This document shows, piece by piece, positions 1 through 5,764 of a DNA stretch of 6,148 bases. This DNA comes from Bacteroidales bacterium. GTDB taxonomy: Bacteria; Bacteroidota; Bacteroidia; Bacteroidales; Paludibacteraceae. Each line of letters opens with the position of its first letter. The first letter of the stretch is position 1. The notes under the pieces were generated by a model. It was not told the DNA's origin. It saw only the letters and a program-made list of their open reading frames with translations, and ran no database searches. The translations under genes and the position numbers were made by a program. Where the stretch lies: the NCBI GenBank assembly GCA_900771035.1, contig CAAGML010000134.1:1-6148 (forward strand), written 5' to 3'.

Positions 1-2
1 AG

Positions 3-449
3 AGAAGATATACCACAGAATTCTTTGCCGAAAAAATATACCATATTAAAGATATTATGCCTGACGCATTCATAGGCGTGGATGTCATGACAGGTTGCAG
101 AGGTGAAAGCCAAGAGTTATTCCAGAAGGGAAAAGCATTCATAGAATCATTGCCAATCAGTCAATTACATGTGTTCACATATTCTGAGAGAGCAAAAACC
201 AAAGCTTTGGAAATAAAACCAATAGTGCCCATGCATGAGAGGCGAGAAAGGACAAGCATACTGCAAGAGGTGTCGGACAGAAAACTGAGAGAGTTCTACG
301 AAAGCCAACGGGGAAAGTATGGATTAGTGCTTTGGGAAGAGTCTAAAGACAAGAAAACAATGGCAGGTTTTACCGAGAACTATGTACGCCAAACAAGAAA
401 ATACGACGAAGGCAAAATCAACCAATTTGAGCAAATTATAATCGAATAA
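3..449 (+). CDS. mtaB: MtaB, tRNA t6A37 methylthiotransferase (3' part only)
   Basis: Only the last 148 codons are present; the frame is open from base 3, so the gene begins left of the window. The visible start reads RRYTTEFFAEKI, then MPDAFIGVDVMTG and QLHVFTYSERAKTKA, which are signatures of the C-terminal half of the radical-SAM MiaB/MtaB family. A TRAM-like tail follows, including GFTENYVR. MtaB (usually about 430 residues) converts t6A to ms2t6A at position 37 of tRNAs that read ANN codons. The catalytic Fe-S cysteines lie upstream and cannot be checked. The ATG at 57 is an internal Met, not a start. From memory, relatives carry roughly 10-15 more residues after the position where this protein stops, so the last TRAM strand may be short. 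Other MiaB-family subtypes are possible but fit less well. Confidence 0.88.
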   Translation, partial: RRYTTEFFAEKIYHIKDIMPDAFIGVDVMTGCRGESQELFQKGKAFIESLPISQLHVFTYSERAKTKALEIKPIVPMHERRERTSILQEVSDRKLREFYESQRGKYGLVLWEESKDKKTMAGFTENYVRQTRKYDEGKINQFEQIIIE

Positions 450-469
450 GTGATGTTTTTCAAGAAAAA

Positions 470-501
470 TTTGTTTTATTGAAAAATTATCCGTAACTTT
501 G
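470..501 (+). promoter_or_regulatory. Bacteroidetes-type promoter of the bactofilin gene
   Basis: A -33 box TTTG at 470-473 is followed after exactly 20 nt by the -7 box TAACTTTG at 494-501, matching the Bacteroidetes consensus TTTG-N19-21-TAnnTTTG. The inferred transcript start is near 506, giving a leader of about 24 nt before the ATG at 530. It lies in the short gap after mtaB, so the bactofilin gene can be transcribed independently of mtaB. Confidence 0.85.
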
Positions 502-529
502 CAGCCTGAAATAAAACTATAGAAGAAAG

Positions 530-877
530 ATGGCAAAAGATAATGATAACACTGGATTACTTCACAATGTAATCGCACAAGGAACACGTATTAACGGTAC
601 AATTGAAACCAACAGCGACATCAGATTTGACGGTGTGCTTGACGGTAACCTGACATGTCAAGGCAAAGTAGTCATAGGTCAACAAGGAGCAATTACCGGA
701 GACATAATATGCAACAACGCTGACATTATGGGAACTGTTGAAGGCATAATAAAAGTCAACGACACATTATCATTGAAATCGACAGCAGTCATCAGTGGTG
801 AGATACATACAAAAATTCTCAGCATTGAGCCAAATGCCGTATTCAACGGGACTTGCGAAATGCTGAGAAGAGAGTGA
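530..877 (+). CDS. Bactofilin (polymer-forming cytoskeletal protein)
   Basis: The 115-residue protein is almost entirely one bactofilin (DUF583) domain, about residues 14-110. It shows the regular spacing of hydrophobic strands and glycine turns of a right-handed beta-helix: GTRINGTI, FDGVLDGNL, GAITGDI, IMGTVEGII, AVISGEI, AVFNGTC. Bactofilins polymerise without nucleotide into filaments and act as scaffolds for cell-wall enzymes, shape or polarity. The N-terminal tail (about 13 residues, MAKDNDNTGLLHN) is polar, and there is no signal peptide or membrane segment, so this is a cytoplasmic protein. The ATG lies about 24 nt after the predicted transcript start, with only a purine-rich AGAAGAAAG upstream. 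The gene has its own promoter. Its TGA (875-877) abuts the stop codon of kdsD on the other strand. The specific cellular role cannot be inferred from this context. Confidence 0.93.
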   Translation: MAKDNDNTGLLHNVIAQGTRINGTIETNSDIRFDGVLDGNLTCQGKVVIGQQGAITGDIICNNADIMGTVEGIIKVNDTLSLKSTAVISGEIHTKILSIEPNAVFNGTCEMLRRE

Positions 878-1849
878 TTATTTGACTATGCCAGCGTTAA
901 GTATATCCTGAAGTTTCAGAGTACCAACCAGTTTATTGTCATCGTCAACGACAGGGAGAGCCGTAATCTTTCTGTCATTCATTATTTGCAAAGCATTGAC
1001 AGCCATCTCGCAAGGACTAATCCTCAGAGGATTGACAGTCATGGCTTTTTCGACAGAATCCTTATAAATATCAACCCCACGCTCAAGCATACGACGGAGG
1101 TCGCCATCGGTAATTATTCCTTTAAGGTGATTCTCAGCGTCAACAACAACAAGAGTACCAAGACCCTTGCTGCTCATTTCGACAATGGCATTACGAATGA
1201 TTGTGCCTTCGGGGACAACAGCGTTTTCAGCACCCTCGTGCATAATATTTCCAACGTGGACAAGTAATTTTTTGCCTAAGGCACCTGCGGGATGATGAAG
1301 ACCGAAATCCTCACTGGTGTAATTCTTTGCACGAGAAGCTACAACAGCCAACGCATCACCAAGGACGAGAAGTGCCGTAGTGGAAGAGGTTGGAGCGAGG
1401 TGCATATAGCAAGCCTCCTCGAAATCAGGGAAAATGAAGCAATAGTTACAGCCACGGACGAGAGAAGATTTTGCCCTGCCAGAGATAGCCACGGTCGTGC
1501 AACCGATTTTATCAAGGACAGGGAGAAGATTCACAACCTCATCGCTTTCACCACTATAACTCATAAGAACAACAATATCCTTACGGTCAACCATACCTAA
1601 ATCACCGTGCATAGCCTCACCAGGGTGCATAAAAAAAGAAGGTGTGCCAAGGCTGGCGAGAGAGGCAGCAATTTTGGTGGCAATATGCCCCGGTTTACCC
1701 ATGCCTGTGAGTATTACTTTGCCTTGACATTTGAGGACAAGGTCAACAATGGTGGCAAAACCGGAGTCAAGAGCGTCACGGGTCTTCTGAAGGGCAAGAA
1801 TTTCTGTGTCGAAAACACGTTTTGCCTCGTTTATTATATCGAAATTCAT
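878..1849 (-). CDS. kdsD: Arabinose-5-phosphate isomerase (KdsD/KpsF/GutQ family)
   Basis: Interconverts D-ribulose 5-phosphate and D-arabinose 5-phosphate, the first committed step of Kdo synthesis for lipopolysaccharide, in the cytoplasm. The 323-residue protein is close to the 328 of E. coli KdsD. An N-terminal SIS domain (about 40-170) has [31 protein letters not shown] and APTSS. It is followed by [10 protein letters not shown] (186-195) and two CBS domains (about 200-258 and 268-321). The catalytic residues described for E. coli KdsD (Lys59, Glu111, Glu152, His193) correspond here to Lys52, Glu104, Glu145 and His186 at a constant offset of 7, so it should be active. Pro replaces Ser in the usual GMGKSGH. 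The ATG overlaps the kdsA stop (ATGA), so the two genes are translationally coupled. The neighbour kdsA supports a Kdo role rather than a GutQ-type one. Confidence 0.95.
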   Translation of the reverse strand: MNFDIINEAKRVFDTEILALQKTRDALDSGFATIVDLVLKCQGKVILTGMGKPGHIATKIAASLASLGTPSFFMHPGEAMHGDLGMVDRKDIVVLMSYSGESDEVVNLLPVLDKIGCTTVAISGRAKSSLVRGCNYCFIFPDFEEACYMHLAPTSSTTALLVLGDALAVVASRAKNYTSEDFGLHHPAGALGKKLLVHVGNIMHEGAENAVVPEGTIIRNAIVEMSSKGLGTLVVVDAENHLKGIITDGDLRRMLERGVDIYKDSVEKAMTVNPLRISPCEMAVNALQIMNDRKITALPVVDDDNKLVGTLKLQDILNAGIVK

Positions 1850-2613
1850 AGTACGTTATATATTCTTTGGATTTTTGCCAGTATAGCTTCCATATCGTTA
1901 AGGGGCACCATATTTGGACCGTCAGAACGTGCATTGTCAGGATCAGGATGAGTTTCCATGAAGAGACCATCGGCACCTACAGCGATTGCGGCCTTGGCAA
2001 GATATTCTACAAAACAGCGGTTTCCGCCAGTAGATGTGCCATTTCCGCCAGGTTTCTGGACACTGTGAGTAGCATCAAAAATAACAGGGACACCGAAATC
2101 CTTCATAACACGGAGGCTGGTCATGTCAACGACAAGAGTGTTGTAGCCGAAGGAGGTTCCACGCTCGCAAAGCATAACATTGTCGTTGCCCGACTGACGG
2201 ACTTTCTCGACACAGTTTTTCATATCCCAAGGGGCGAGGAACTGCGCCTTCTTGATATTTATGCATTTCCCGGTATGCGCTGCGGCTACAAGGAGATCCG
2301 TCTGGCGGCAAAGAAAGGCAGGAATCTGTATGATGTCACAAACCGAGGCAGCGATGTCAGCCTGCCAAGGTTCGTGAATGTCGGTGCAAATTGGAAGAGA
2401 GAAAGTGTTGTGGACACGTTCGAGAATGCGGATACCCTTCTCAATGCCAGGACCACGATAACCAGTTATGGATGTGCGGTTTGCCTTATCAAAAGAGGCT
2501 TTGAATGTATAGGGGATACCGAGTTTTGAGGTGACGTTGAGCATGTGTTCAGCCACATGCATCACCATATCTTCAGACTCGATTACGCAAGGACCTGCTA
2601 TTAGTTGAAACAT
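1846..2613 (-). CDS. kdsA: Kdo-8-phosphate synthase, metal-dependent type
   Basis: Condenses arabinose 5-phosphate with phosphoenolpyruvate to give Kdo 8-phosphate; its substrate is the product of the adjacent KdsD. The 255-residue TIM barrel shows IAGPCVIES (5-13), [12 protein letters not shown] (37-48), [42 protein letters not shown] and DATHSVQ (180-186), ending with [12 protein letters not shown]. Cys9, His183, Glu220 and Asp231 match the metal ligands Cys11, His185, Glu222 and Asp233 of Aquifex aeolicus KdsA at a constant offset of 2. E. coli-type enzymes have Asn at the Cys position. Start choice: an in-frame TTG at 2640 would add nine residues, but it lies inside the -7 promoter box and would not be transcribed. 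The ATG at 2613 (MFQLIAGPC), about 20 nt after the predicted transcript start, is therefore preferred. It overlaps kdsD by 4 nt. Confidence 0.96.
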   Translation of the reverse strand: MFQLIAGPCVIESEDMVMHVAEHMLNVTSKLGIPYTFKASFDKANRTSITGYRGPGIEKGIRILERVHNTFSLPICTDIHEPWQADIAASVCDIIQIPAFLCRQTDLLVAAAHTGKCINIKKAQFLAPWDMKNCVEKVRQSGNDNVMLCERGTSFGYNTLVVDMTSLRVMKDFGVPVIFDATHSVQKPGGNGTSTGGNRCFVEYLAKAAIAVGADGLFMETHPDPDNARSDGPNMVPLNDMEAILAKIQRIYNVL

Positions 2614-2637
2614 ATAATATAGAGTTTTTTCAGGGTG

Positions 2638-2669
2638 CAAAGGTACGAAAAAAAAGAGACTTGACCAAA
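2638..2669 (-). promoter_or_regulatory. Bacteroidetes-type promoter of kdsA-kdsD
   Basis: Read on the minus strand, TTTG (2669-2666) and TACCTTTG (2645-2638) are separated by exactly 20 nt, a full match to the Bacteroidetes consensus. The inferred transcript start is near 2632, leaving a leader of about 20 nt before the kdsA ATG. The -33 box sits in the loop of the upstream tsf terminator, so the two signals are interleaved. Confidence 0.85.
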
Positions 2670-2688
2670 AAAGTCAAGCCCCTTTTTT
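2648..2688 (-). terminator. Intrinsic terminator after tsf
   Basis: On the minus strand an A-run (2688-2683) is followed by GGGGCTTGAC (2682-2673), a 7-nt loop, GTCAAGTCTC (2665-2656) and an 8-T run (2655-2648). The 10-bp stem contains two G.U pairs on the minus strand; on the plus strand these would be A.C mismatches, so it is built to stop minus-strand transcription. It ends the tsf transcript 15 nt after the stop codon. The flanking A and T runs can lengthen the stem to 16 bp. Confidence 0.85.
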
Positions 2689-2703
2689 ATCAAAATCGAA
2701 ATA

Positions 2704-3522
2704 TTAATCCTGATTGAGGTTTACACGACGGAAAGCAGTTGGAGTGGCATGGTTTGCCTTGCAATATGCGCCAACTGTCTGCTTGTTGTCTTTGATGAAC
2801 TCCTGCTCGATGAGAGTGTTCTCCTGGAAGAACTTGTTGAGACGACCCTCGGCGATGCGGTCAAGAATCTGCTCAGGTTTACCCTCTTCGCGTGCTTTCT
2901 CACGACCGATTTCGAGTTCCTTAGCCTTGATGTCAGCAGGAACCTCGTCACGGTTGAGAGCAACTGGGTTCATTGCAGCAACCTGCATAGCGACATCGCG
3001 AGCAACCTGACGTTCAACGCCAGCCTCAGAGAAAGATACGATAGTGGCAAGTTTGTTGCCTGGGTGGATATACTCGACGCAAGATGCACCATTAAGGCAC
3101 TCATAATAACCGAGTTCCATCTTCTCGCCAGTGACACCTGAACGCTCGGTGATGAGGTCAGCGACTGTACGACCGTCGATGTTCATAGCAAGGAGGGCAT
3201 CCTTTGAGGCAACCTTCTGAGCGAGGGCAGCGTCGAGGATATTCTTAGTGAGAGCAACGAAGTCTGCGTTTTTAGCGACAAAGTCAGTCTCGCATTTAAC
3301 AGCAACGATAGCTGCGAAGCCATCCTTTACGTCAGCGAGAACGCAACCTTCGGAAGCCTCACGGTCGCTACGTTTTGCAGCGATGGCCTGACCACGTTTG
3401 CGGATAAGTTCGATAGCTTTTTCCATATCGCCGTTAGATTCGGCAAGAGCATTCTTGCAATCCATCATACCGGCACCTGTCATAGTACGGAGTTTTTTAA
3501 TCTCCTCCATTGTAACAGCCAT
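2704..3522 (-). CDS. tsf: Translation elongation factor EF-Ts
   Basis: EF-Ts is the nucleotide-exchange factor that releases GDP from EF-Tu. An N-terminal UBA-like domain (about 1-50: MAVTMEEIKKLRTMTGAGMM, then DCKNAL) leads into the core with CETDFVAKN (77-85), whose TDFV motif contacts EF-Tu. The dimerisation region follows, including HPGNKLATIV, VAMQVAAMNP and ILDRIAEGRLNKFF. The 272 residues are near the 283 of E. coli. From memory, Bacteroides EF-Ts is about 330 residues because of an insert before the GRLxKF segment; that insert is absent here. The ATG at 3522 gives the canonical MAVTM start. The gene follows rpsB by 30 nt with no terminator between, the usual bacterial rpsB-tsf pairing, and is closed by the terminator at 2648-2688. 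No Shine-Dalgarno site is visible; the upstream region is A-rich. Confidence 0.98.
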   Translation of the reverse strand: MAVTMEEIKKLRTMTGAGMMDCKNALAESNGDMEKAIELIRKRGQAIAAKRSDREASEGCVLADVKDGFAAIVAVKCETDFVAKNADFVALTKNILDAALAQKVASKDALLAMNIDGRTVADLITERSGVTGEKMELGYYECLNGASCVEYIHPGNKLATIVSFSEAGVERQVARDVAMQVAAMNPVALNRDEVPADIKAKELEIGREKAREEGKPEQILDRIAEGRLNKFFQENTLIEQEFIKDNKQTVGAYCKANHATPTAFRRVNLNQD

Positions 3523-3552
3523 AGTAGTGATTGTGTTTTTTAAGTTATGGAA

Positions 3553-4371
3553 TTACTCAGCTGCTGGGGCTTCAGTCTCTGCCTCAGCCTCGCCTTCAGC
3601 TTTAGGTTTGCGGGCTCCCTTGCGAGCACCAGAGCGAGCTGCCTTAACTTCAGGCTGCTCGGTTTTCTCATTCTCCTCACGTTCGAGTTTGCGTTCCTGA
3701 GCACCCTCTTTGATAGCTTCAACCATCTCGCGGACAATGAGTTCTACGGATTTAGTGGCATCATCGTTTGCAGGGATGAGGAAGTCAATACCCTTAGGGT
3801 CAGAGTTTGTATCAACGATAGCGAATACAGGGATGTTGCAGCGTTTTGCCTCGGCGACAGCGATGTGCTCTTTCGTCACGTCAACTACGAATATTGCGGC
3901 AGGGAGTTTCTTGAGGTCCTTGATAGAACCGAGGTTCTTCTGGAGTTTCTCGCTCTGACGCTGGATTTGGAGTTTCTCGCGTTTTGAGAGAGCGTTGAAA
4001 GTACCGTCCTGAGATTTCTTCTCAATCTGGTCCATCTTCTTGATAGCCTTGTGGATAGTCTGGAAGTTGGTGAGCATACCACCAGCCCAACGCTCAGTGA
4101 TATAAGGCATGTTAGCCTCGGTTGCGAGGTCGGCAACGACCTGTTTTGCCTGTTTCTTGGTAGCGACGAAGAGGATTTGCTTGCCGGACTTAGCGATTTG
4201 CTTCATAGCGGCTGCGGCCTCGTTGACTTTTGCTACAGTTTTGTGGAGGTCAATGATGTGGATGTCATTTTTCTCCATAGGGAAGATGTATGGAGCCATT
4301 GCAGGGTTCCATTTACGCTTGAGGTGACCGAAGTGAGCACCAGCGTCCAAGAGAGATTGAAAATCAACCAT
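3553..4371 (-). CDS. rpsB: Small ribosomal subunit protein S2
   Basis: S2 joins the 30S subunit late and, with S1, helps bind mRNA. The 272 residues begin MVDFQSLLDAGAHFGH, followed by the S2 signatures KRKWNPAMAPYIF (18-30), IHIIDLHKT, LFVATKKQA, ERWAGGMLTNF (93-103), the coiled-coil segment about 105-155, and FVVDVTKEHIAVAEA. The globular fold ends near residue 225. A tail of about 47 residues is low-complexity, with mixed charge then Ala/Glu-rich (ends EAEAETEAPAAE), unlike E. coli S2 but of a kind I associate with Bacteroidetes. The start is fixed: an in-frame TAA lies four codons upstream (4386-4384). It heads rpsB-tsf, has a leader of about 100 nt with possible regulatory structure, and is 130 nt from rpsI, so it may also be reached by readthrough from the rplM promoter. 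Confidence 0.98.
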   Translation of the reverse strand: MVDFQSLLDAGAHFGHLKRKWNPAMAPYIFPMEKNDIHIIDLHKTVAKVNEAAAAMKQIAKSGKQILFVATKKQAKQVVADLATEANMPYITERWAGGMLTNFQTIHKAIKKMDQIEKKSQDGTFNALSKREKLQIQRQSEKLQKNLGSIKDLKKLPAAIFVVDVTKEHIAVAEAKRCNIPVFAIVDTNSDPKGIDFLIPANDDATKSVELIVREMVEAIKEGAQERKLEREENEKTEQPEVKAARSGARKGARKPKAEGEAEAETEAPAAE

Positions 4372-4470
4372 GGGTTTGTTTTTTTAATTGTTTACTTTCT
4401 TATTGACTTGACGTTTAGCTCAAGCAACCATGGGGTAGTCCCCGGTGAGGAGTCGCCATGATTTAGATAC
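4372..4470 (-). promoter_or_regulatory. Candidate structured mRNA leader of rpsB
   Basis: About 97 nt separate the predicted transcript start from the rpsB ATG, long compared with the 20-24 nt leaders of kdsA and the bactofilin gene. On the minus strand it contains a TTTAG/CTAAA mini-hairpin at the 5' end, CATGG (4460-4456) pairing with CCATG (4434-4429 region), a competing GGGG-ACTA-CCCC hairpin, and CTTGA (4424-4420) pairing with TCAAG (4411-4407). The 10-mer CCCATGGTTG occurs at 4434-4425 and again across the true start (4374-4365). A 14-codon ORF (4459-4415, MATPHRGLPHGCLS) also lies inside. S2 autoregulation through the leader is established in E. coli; its existence here is inference. 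Confidence 0.45.
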
Positions 4471-4474
4471 TAAA

Positions 4475-4506
4475 CAAAGATAGCTTATCAAGCGGCAAGG
4501 ATTAAC
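4475..4506 (-). promoter_or_regulatory. Probable internal promoter of rpsB-tsf
   Basis: The minus strand has a perfect -7 box TATCTTTG (4482-4475). At the usual 20-nt spacing the -33 position reads GTTA (4506-4503), a poor match to TTTG, and falls in the last codons of rpsI. No T-run terminator is seen between rpsI and this box, so rpsB may be transcribed both from here and by readthrough from rplM. Confidence 0.6.
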
Positions 4507-4903
4507 GTTTTGAGAACTGGAATCTCTTGCGAGCCTTTGGCTGACCTGGTTTCTTACGTTCAACGACGCGGGCGTCACGGGTAAGGAATCCGGCAGCCTT
4601 GAGTGCTGACTTGGTCTCAGCGTCTATTTTGACGAAAGCGCGGGCGATGGCAAGGCGGAGAGCCTCAGCCTGACCGTTGAAGCCGCCACCGCAGAGGTTA
4701 ACCTTGAAGTCATATTTGCCAGCGAGGTTAAGAGCGTTGATAGGCTGGTTAACAACGTACTGAAGCAATGGGGAAGGGAAATAGTTTATCAGGTCACGGC
4801 CATTGATAGTCATCACACCTGTGCCTTCCTTAACATAAACGCGGGCCACGGCAGTTTTGCGTCTGCCAACCGCACCATTTACCAAATATTCAATTTTAGC
4901 CAT
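4502..4903 (-). CDS. rpsI: Small ribosomal subunit protein S9
   Basis: S9 sits in the 30S head, and its basic C-terminal tail reaches the P-site tRNA anticodon stem-loop. The 133 residues carry [10 protein letters not shown] (13-22), [11 protein letters not shown], the family signature [19 protein letters not shown] (71-89), [15 protein letters not shown] (106-120) and the invariant end [10 protein letters not shown], with the terminal Lys-Arg that contacts tRNA intact. It is about five residues longer at the N-terminus ([16 protein letters not shown]) than the Bacteroides form I recall (about 128 residues). The ATG is preceded by TTCAGGAT, whose AGGA is too close to the ATG to be an ideal Shine-Dalgarno site. 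It starts 8 nt after the rplM stop, so translation is probably coupled in the near-universal rplM-rpsI operon. Confidence 0.98.
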   Translation of the reverse strand: MAKIEYLVNGAVGRRKTAVARVYVKEGTGVMTINGRDLINYFPSPLLQYVVNQPINALNLAGKYDFKVNLCGGGFNGQAEALRLAIARAFVKIDAETKSALKAAGFLTRDARVVERKKPGQPKARKRFQFSKR

Positions 4904-4911
4904 ATCCTGAA

Positions 4912-5367
4912 TTATTTAATGAGGTTAAGATCAATAGTTTTTGGCTGCTGAGCCTCGTGTGGGTGTTCAGAACCTGCATAAACATGGAGGTTGTCAATCA
5001 ACTGATCGCCAAGGTGGTTTTTAGGGAGCATACCCTTGATTACCTTTTTGATGTAGCGCTCAGGACTCTTTTTCATAAGAGAAGCAGGGGTAGCCTCACG
5101 CTGACCGCCAGGGTAACCGGTGTAAGAGTAGTAGATGCGGCCATTCCACTTGTTGCCAGTGAGTTTGATTTTGTCAGCGTTTACGATAATAACGTTGTCA
5201 CCGCAATCGCAATGAGGGGTGAAGTTTGGTTTGTACTTTCCACGGAGGATTTTGGCAACCTTAGAAGCCATACGACCGAGGACCATGTCAGTTGCATCGA
5301 CTACGACCCACTCTTTCTGGGCTGTAGCCTTGTTGGCAGAGATGGTTTTGTAACTAAGAGTATCCAT
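4912..5367 (-). CDS. rplM: Large ribosomal subunit protein L13
   Basis: L13 is an early-assembly 50S protein that binds 23S rRNA. The 151 residues begin [16 protein letters not shown], typical of Bacteroidetes L13. They continue with [19 protein letters not shown] (20-38), [32 protein letters not shown] (63-74), [10 protein letters not shown] and the L13 signature region [13 protein letters not shown] to [11 protein letters not shown] (111-142). Length and sequence are ordinary. It heads the rplM-rpsI operon behind a strong promoter (5503-5534) and a leader of about 130 nt. The ATG follows a run of A residues with no Shine-Dalgarno site. A 41-codon upstream ORF overlaps the first 14 nt in another frame. 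Confidence 0.98.
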   Translation of the reverse strand: MDTLSYKTISANKATAQKEWVVVDATDMVLGRMASKVAKILRGKYKPNFTPHCDCGDNVIIVNADKIKLTGNKWNGRIYYSYTGYPGGQREATPASLMKKSPERYIKKVIKGMLPKNHLGDQLIDNLHVYAGSEHPHEAQQPKTIDLNLIK

Positions 5368-5479
5368 TTTTTCGATTAGAATTAAACAAATTGAAAACTT
5401 TCGTCCGTCTTTTGGGCAGTGGTGAACGTAGGCTAATCCATTCAGTCATAGTTGTTTCGACAGACAATTTACCTTTCAT
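5354..5479 (-). CDS. Possible leader peptide ORF overlapping the rplM start
   Basis: An ATG at 5479 opens 41 codons on the minus strand (begins MKGKLSVETTMTEWISLRS and ends [10 protein letters not shown]) and stops with TAG at 5356-5354, 14 nt inside rplM in a different frame. It lies wholly within the rplM transcript, starting about 20 nt after the predicted transcript start. The C-terminal half is basic (PKRRTK). I recognise no family. It could be a translated upstream ORF that affects rplM initiation by overlap, or simply chance openness in a 130-nt leader; there is no Shine-Dalgarno site. Without conservation data, chance is the more likely reading. Confidence 0.2.
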   Translation of the reverse strand: MKGKLSVETTMTEWISLRSPLPKRRTKVFNLFNSNRKNGYS

Positions 5480-5499
5480 AAGGTTGGATAATATTCGGA
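5368..5499 (-). promoter_or_regulatory. Candidate structured mRNA leader of rplM-rpsI
   Basis: About 130 nt of leader precede L13. Visible pairings on the minus strand are: GTCCG at the extreme 5' end (5500-5496) with CGGAC (5407-5403), which would close most of the leader; a local hairpin ACCTT-ATGA-AAGGT (5484-5471); and GATTAG (5438-5433) with CTAATC (5379-5374), the latter just upstream of the start codon. The last pairing could hide the initiation region. r-protein operons are commonly autoregulated through such leaders, and I believe an L13 leader class has been proposed in Bacteroidia, but I cannot confirm that this is a member. Confidence 0.45.
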
Positions 5500-5502
5500 C
5501 TG

Positions 5503-5534
5503 CAAAGATAAGCATTATTTTTTTGACTGCCAAA
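5503..5534 (-). promoter_or_regulatory. Bacteroidetes-type promoter of rplM-rpsI
   Basis: On the minus strand TTTG (5534-5531) and TATCTTTG (5510-5503) are exactly 20 nt apart. The -7 box is followed by CAGTC, as in the tRNA-Arg promoter. Upstream, 5566-5545 is an AT-rich block nearly identical to one at the same offset from the tRNA-Arg promoter, resembling an UP element. The predicted transcript start is near 5498. Confidence 0.87.
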
Positions 5535-5626
5535 TGTTTTGACGATTATTTTTGAAATATTTTTCAGAAGGAAAAAACAAGGGAAAACAGGTGTTTTTCA
5601 AACCACGGATTGACGCATGTTATACG

Positions 5627-5659
5627 AAAAAGGCTCGGGAAGTATTCCCAAGCCTTTTT
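5627..5659 (-). terminator. Intrinsic terminator after tRNA-Arg
   Basis: On the minus strand AAAAAGGCTTGGGAA (5659-5645), loop TAC, then TTCCCGAGCCTTTTT (5641-5627) make a 15-bp hairpin ending in a T-run. One pair is T.G on the minus strand and would be a C.A mismatch on the plus strand, so it favours minus-strand termination. It begins 4 nt after the tRNA discriminator base, making the tRNA a single-gene unit and separating it from rplM. Confidence 0.88.
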
Positions 5660-5663
5660 GGAG

Positions 5664-5737
5664 TGATCCATACAGGATTCAAACCTGTAACCTTCACATC
5701 CGTAGTGTGACGCTCTATTCAGTTGAGCTAATGGACC
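5664..5737 (-). tRNA. tRNA-Arg (anticodon ACG)
   Basis: A full cloverleaf of 74 nt folds on the minus strand: acceptor GGTCCAT/ATGGATC (one G.U), D stem GCTC/GAGC, anticodon stem TCACA/TGTGA with loop CTACGGA (anticodon ACG, wobble A presumably deaminated to inosine to read CGU, CGC and CGA), variable loop AGGTT, and T stem ACAGG/CCTGT. The discriminator is A and the next bases are CTC, so the CCA end is not encoded and must be added by the CCA-adding enzyme. The D loop is AACTGAATA, so position 19 is A instead of the near-invariant G. The T loop is TTTGAAT, so position 56 is T instead of C: a matched exchange. Position 15 is A with T at 48. It is transcribed alone from its own promoter. Confidence 0.95.
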
Positions 5738-5764
5738 AATGCTTTCCTTTCGGATTTGCGACTG

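Noticed and set aside
456..467. TTTTTC-AA-GAAAAA inverted repeat after mtaB as a terminator
   Set aside because: The stem is nearly all A-T with a 2-nt loop and no GC core or clear T-run after it. It abuts the bactofilin -33 box and is probably incidental.
1867..2529. A 220-codon plus-strand open frame antisense to kdsA
   Set aside because: kdsA on the opposite strand is full length with every family motif. The plus frame gives no recognisable protein and has no promoter or plausible start context; it is a codon-bias shadow.
2614..2640. Longer kdsA start at a TTG (2640), adding MHPEKTLYY
   Set aside because: The TTG lies inside the -7 box of the kdsA promoter, so it would be upstream of the transcript start; the ATG at 2613 fits the family.
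4480..4501. GCTT-GAT-AAGC hairpin after rpsI as a terminator
   Set aside because: Only 4 bp with no T-run; it overlaps the rpsB promoter spacer, so rpsI appears not to have its own intrinsic terminator.
5571..5599. GAAAAAAC / GTTTTTC inverted repeat between the tRNA terminator and the rplM promoter
   Set aside because: Low-complexity A/T arms with unequal run lengths and no supporting context; an adequate terminator already exists at 5627-5659.
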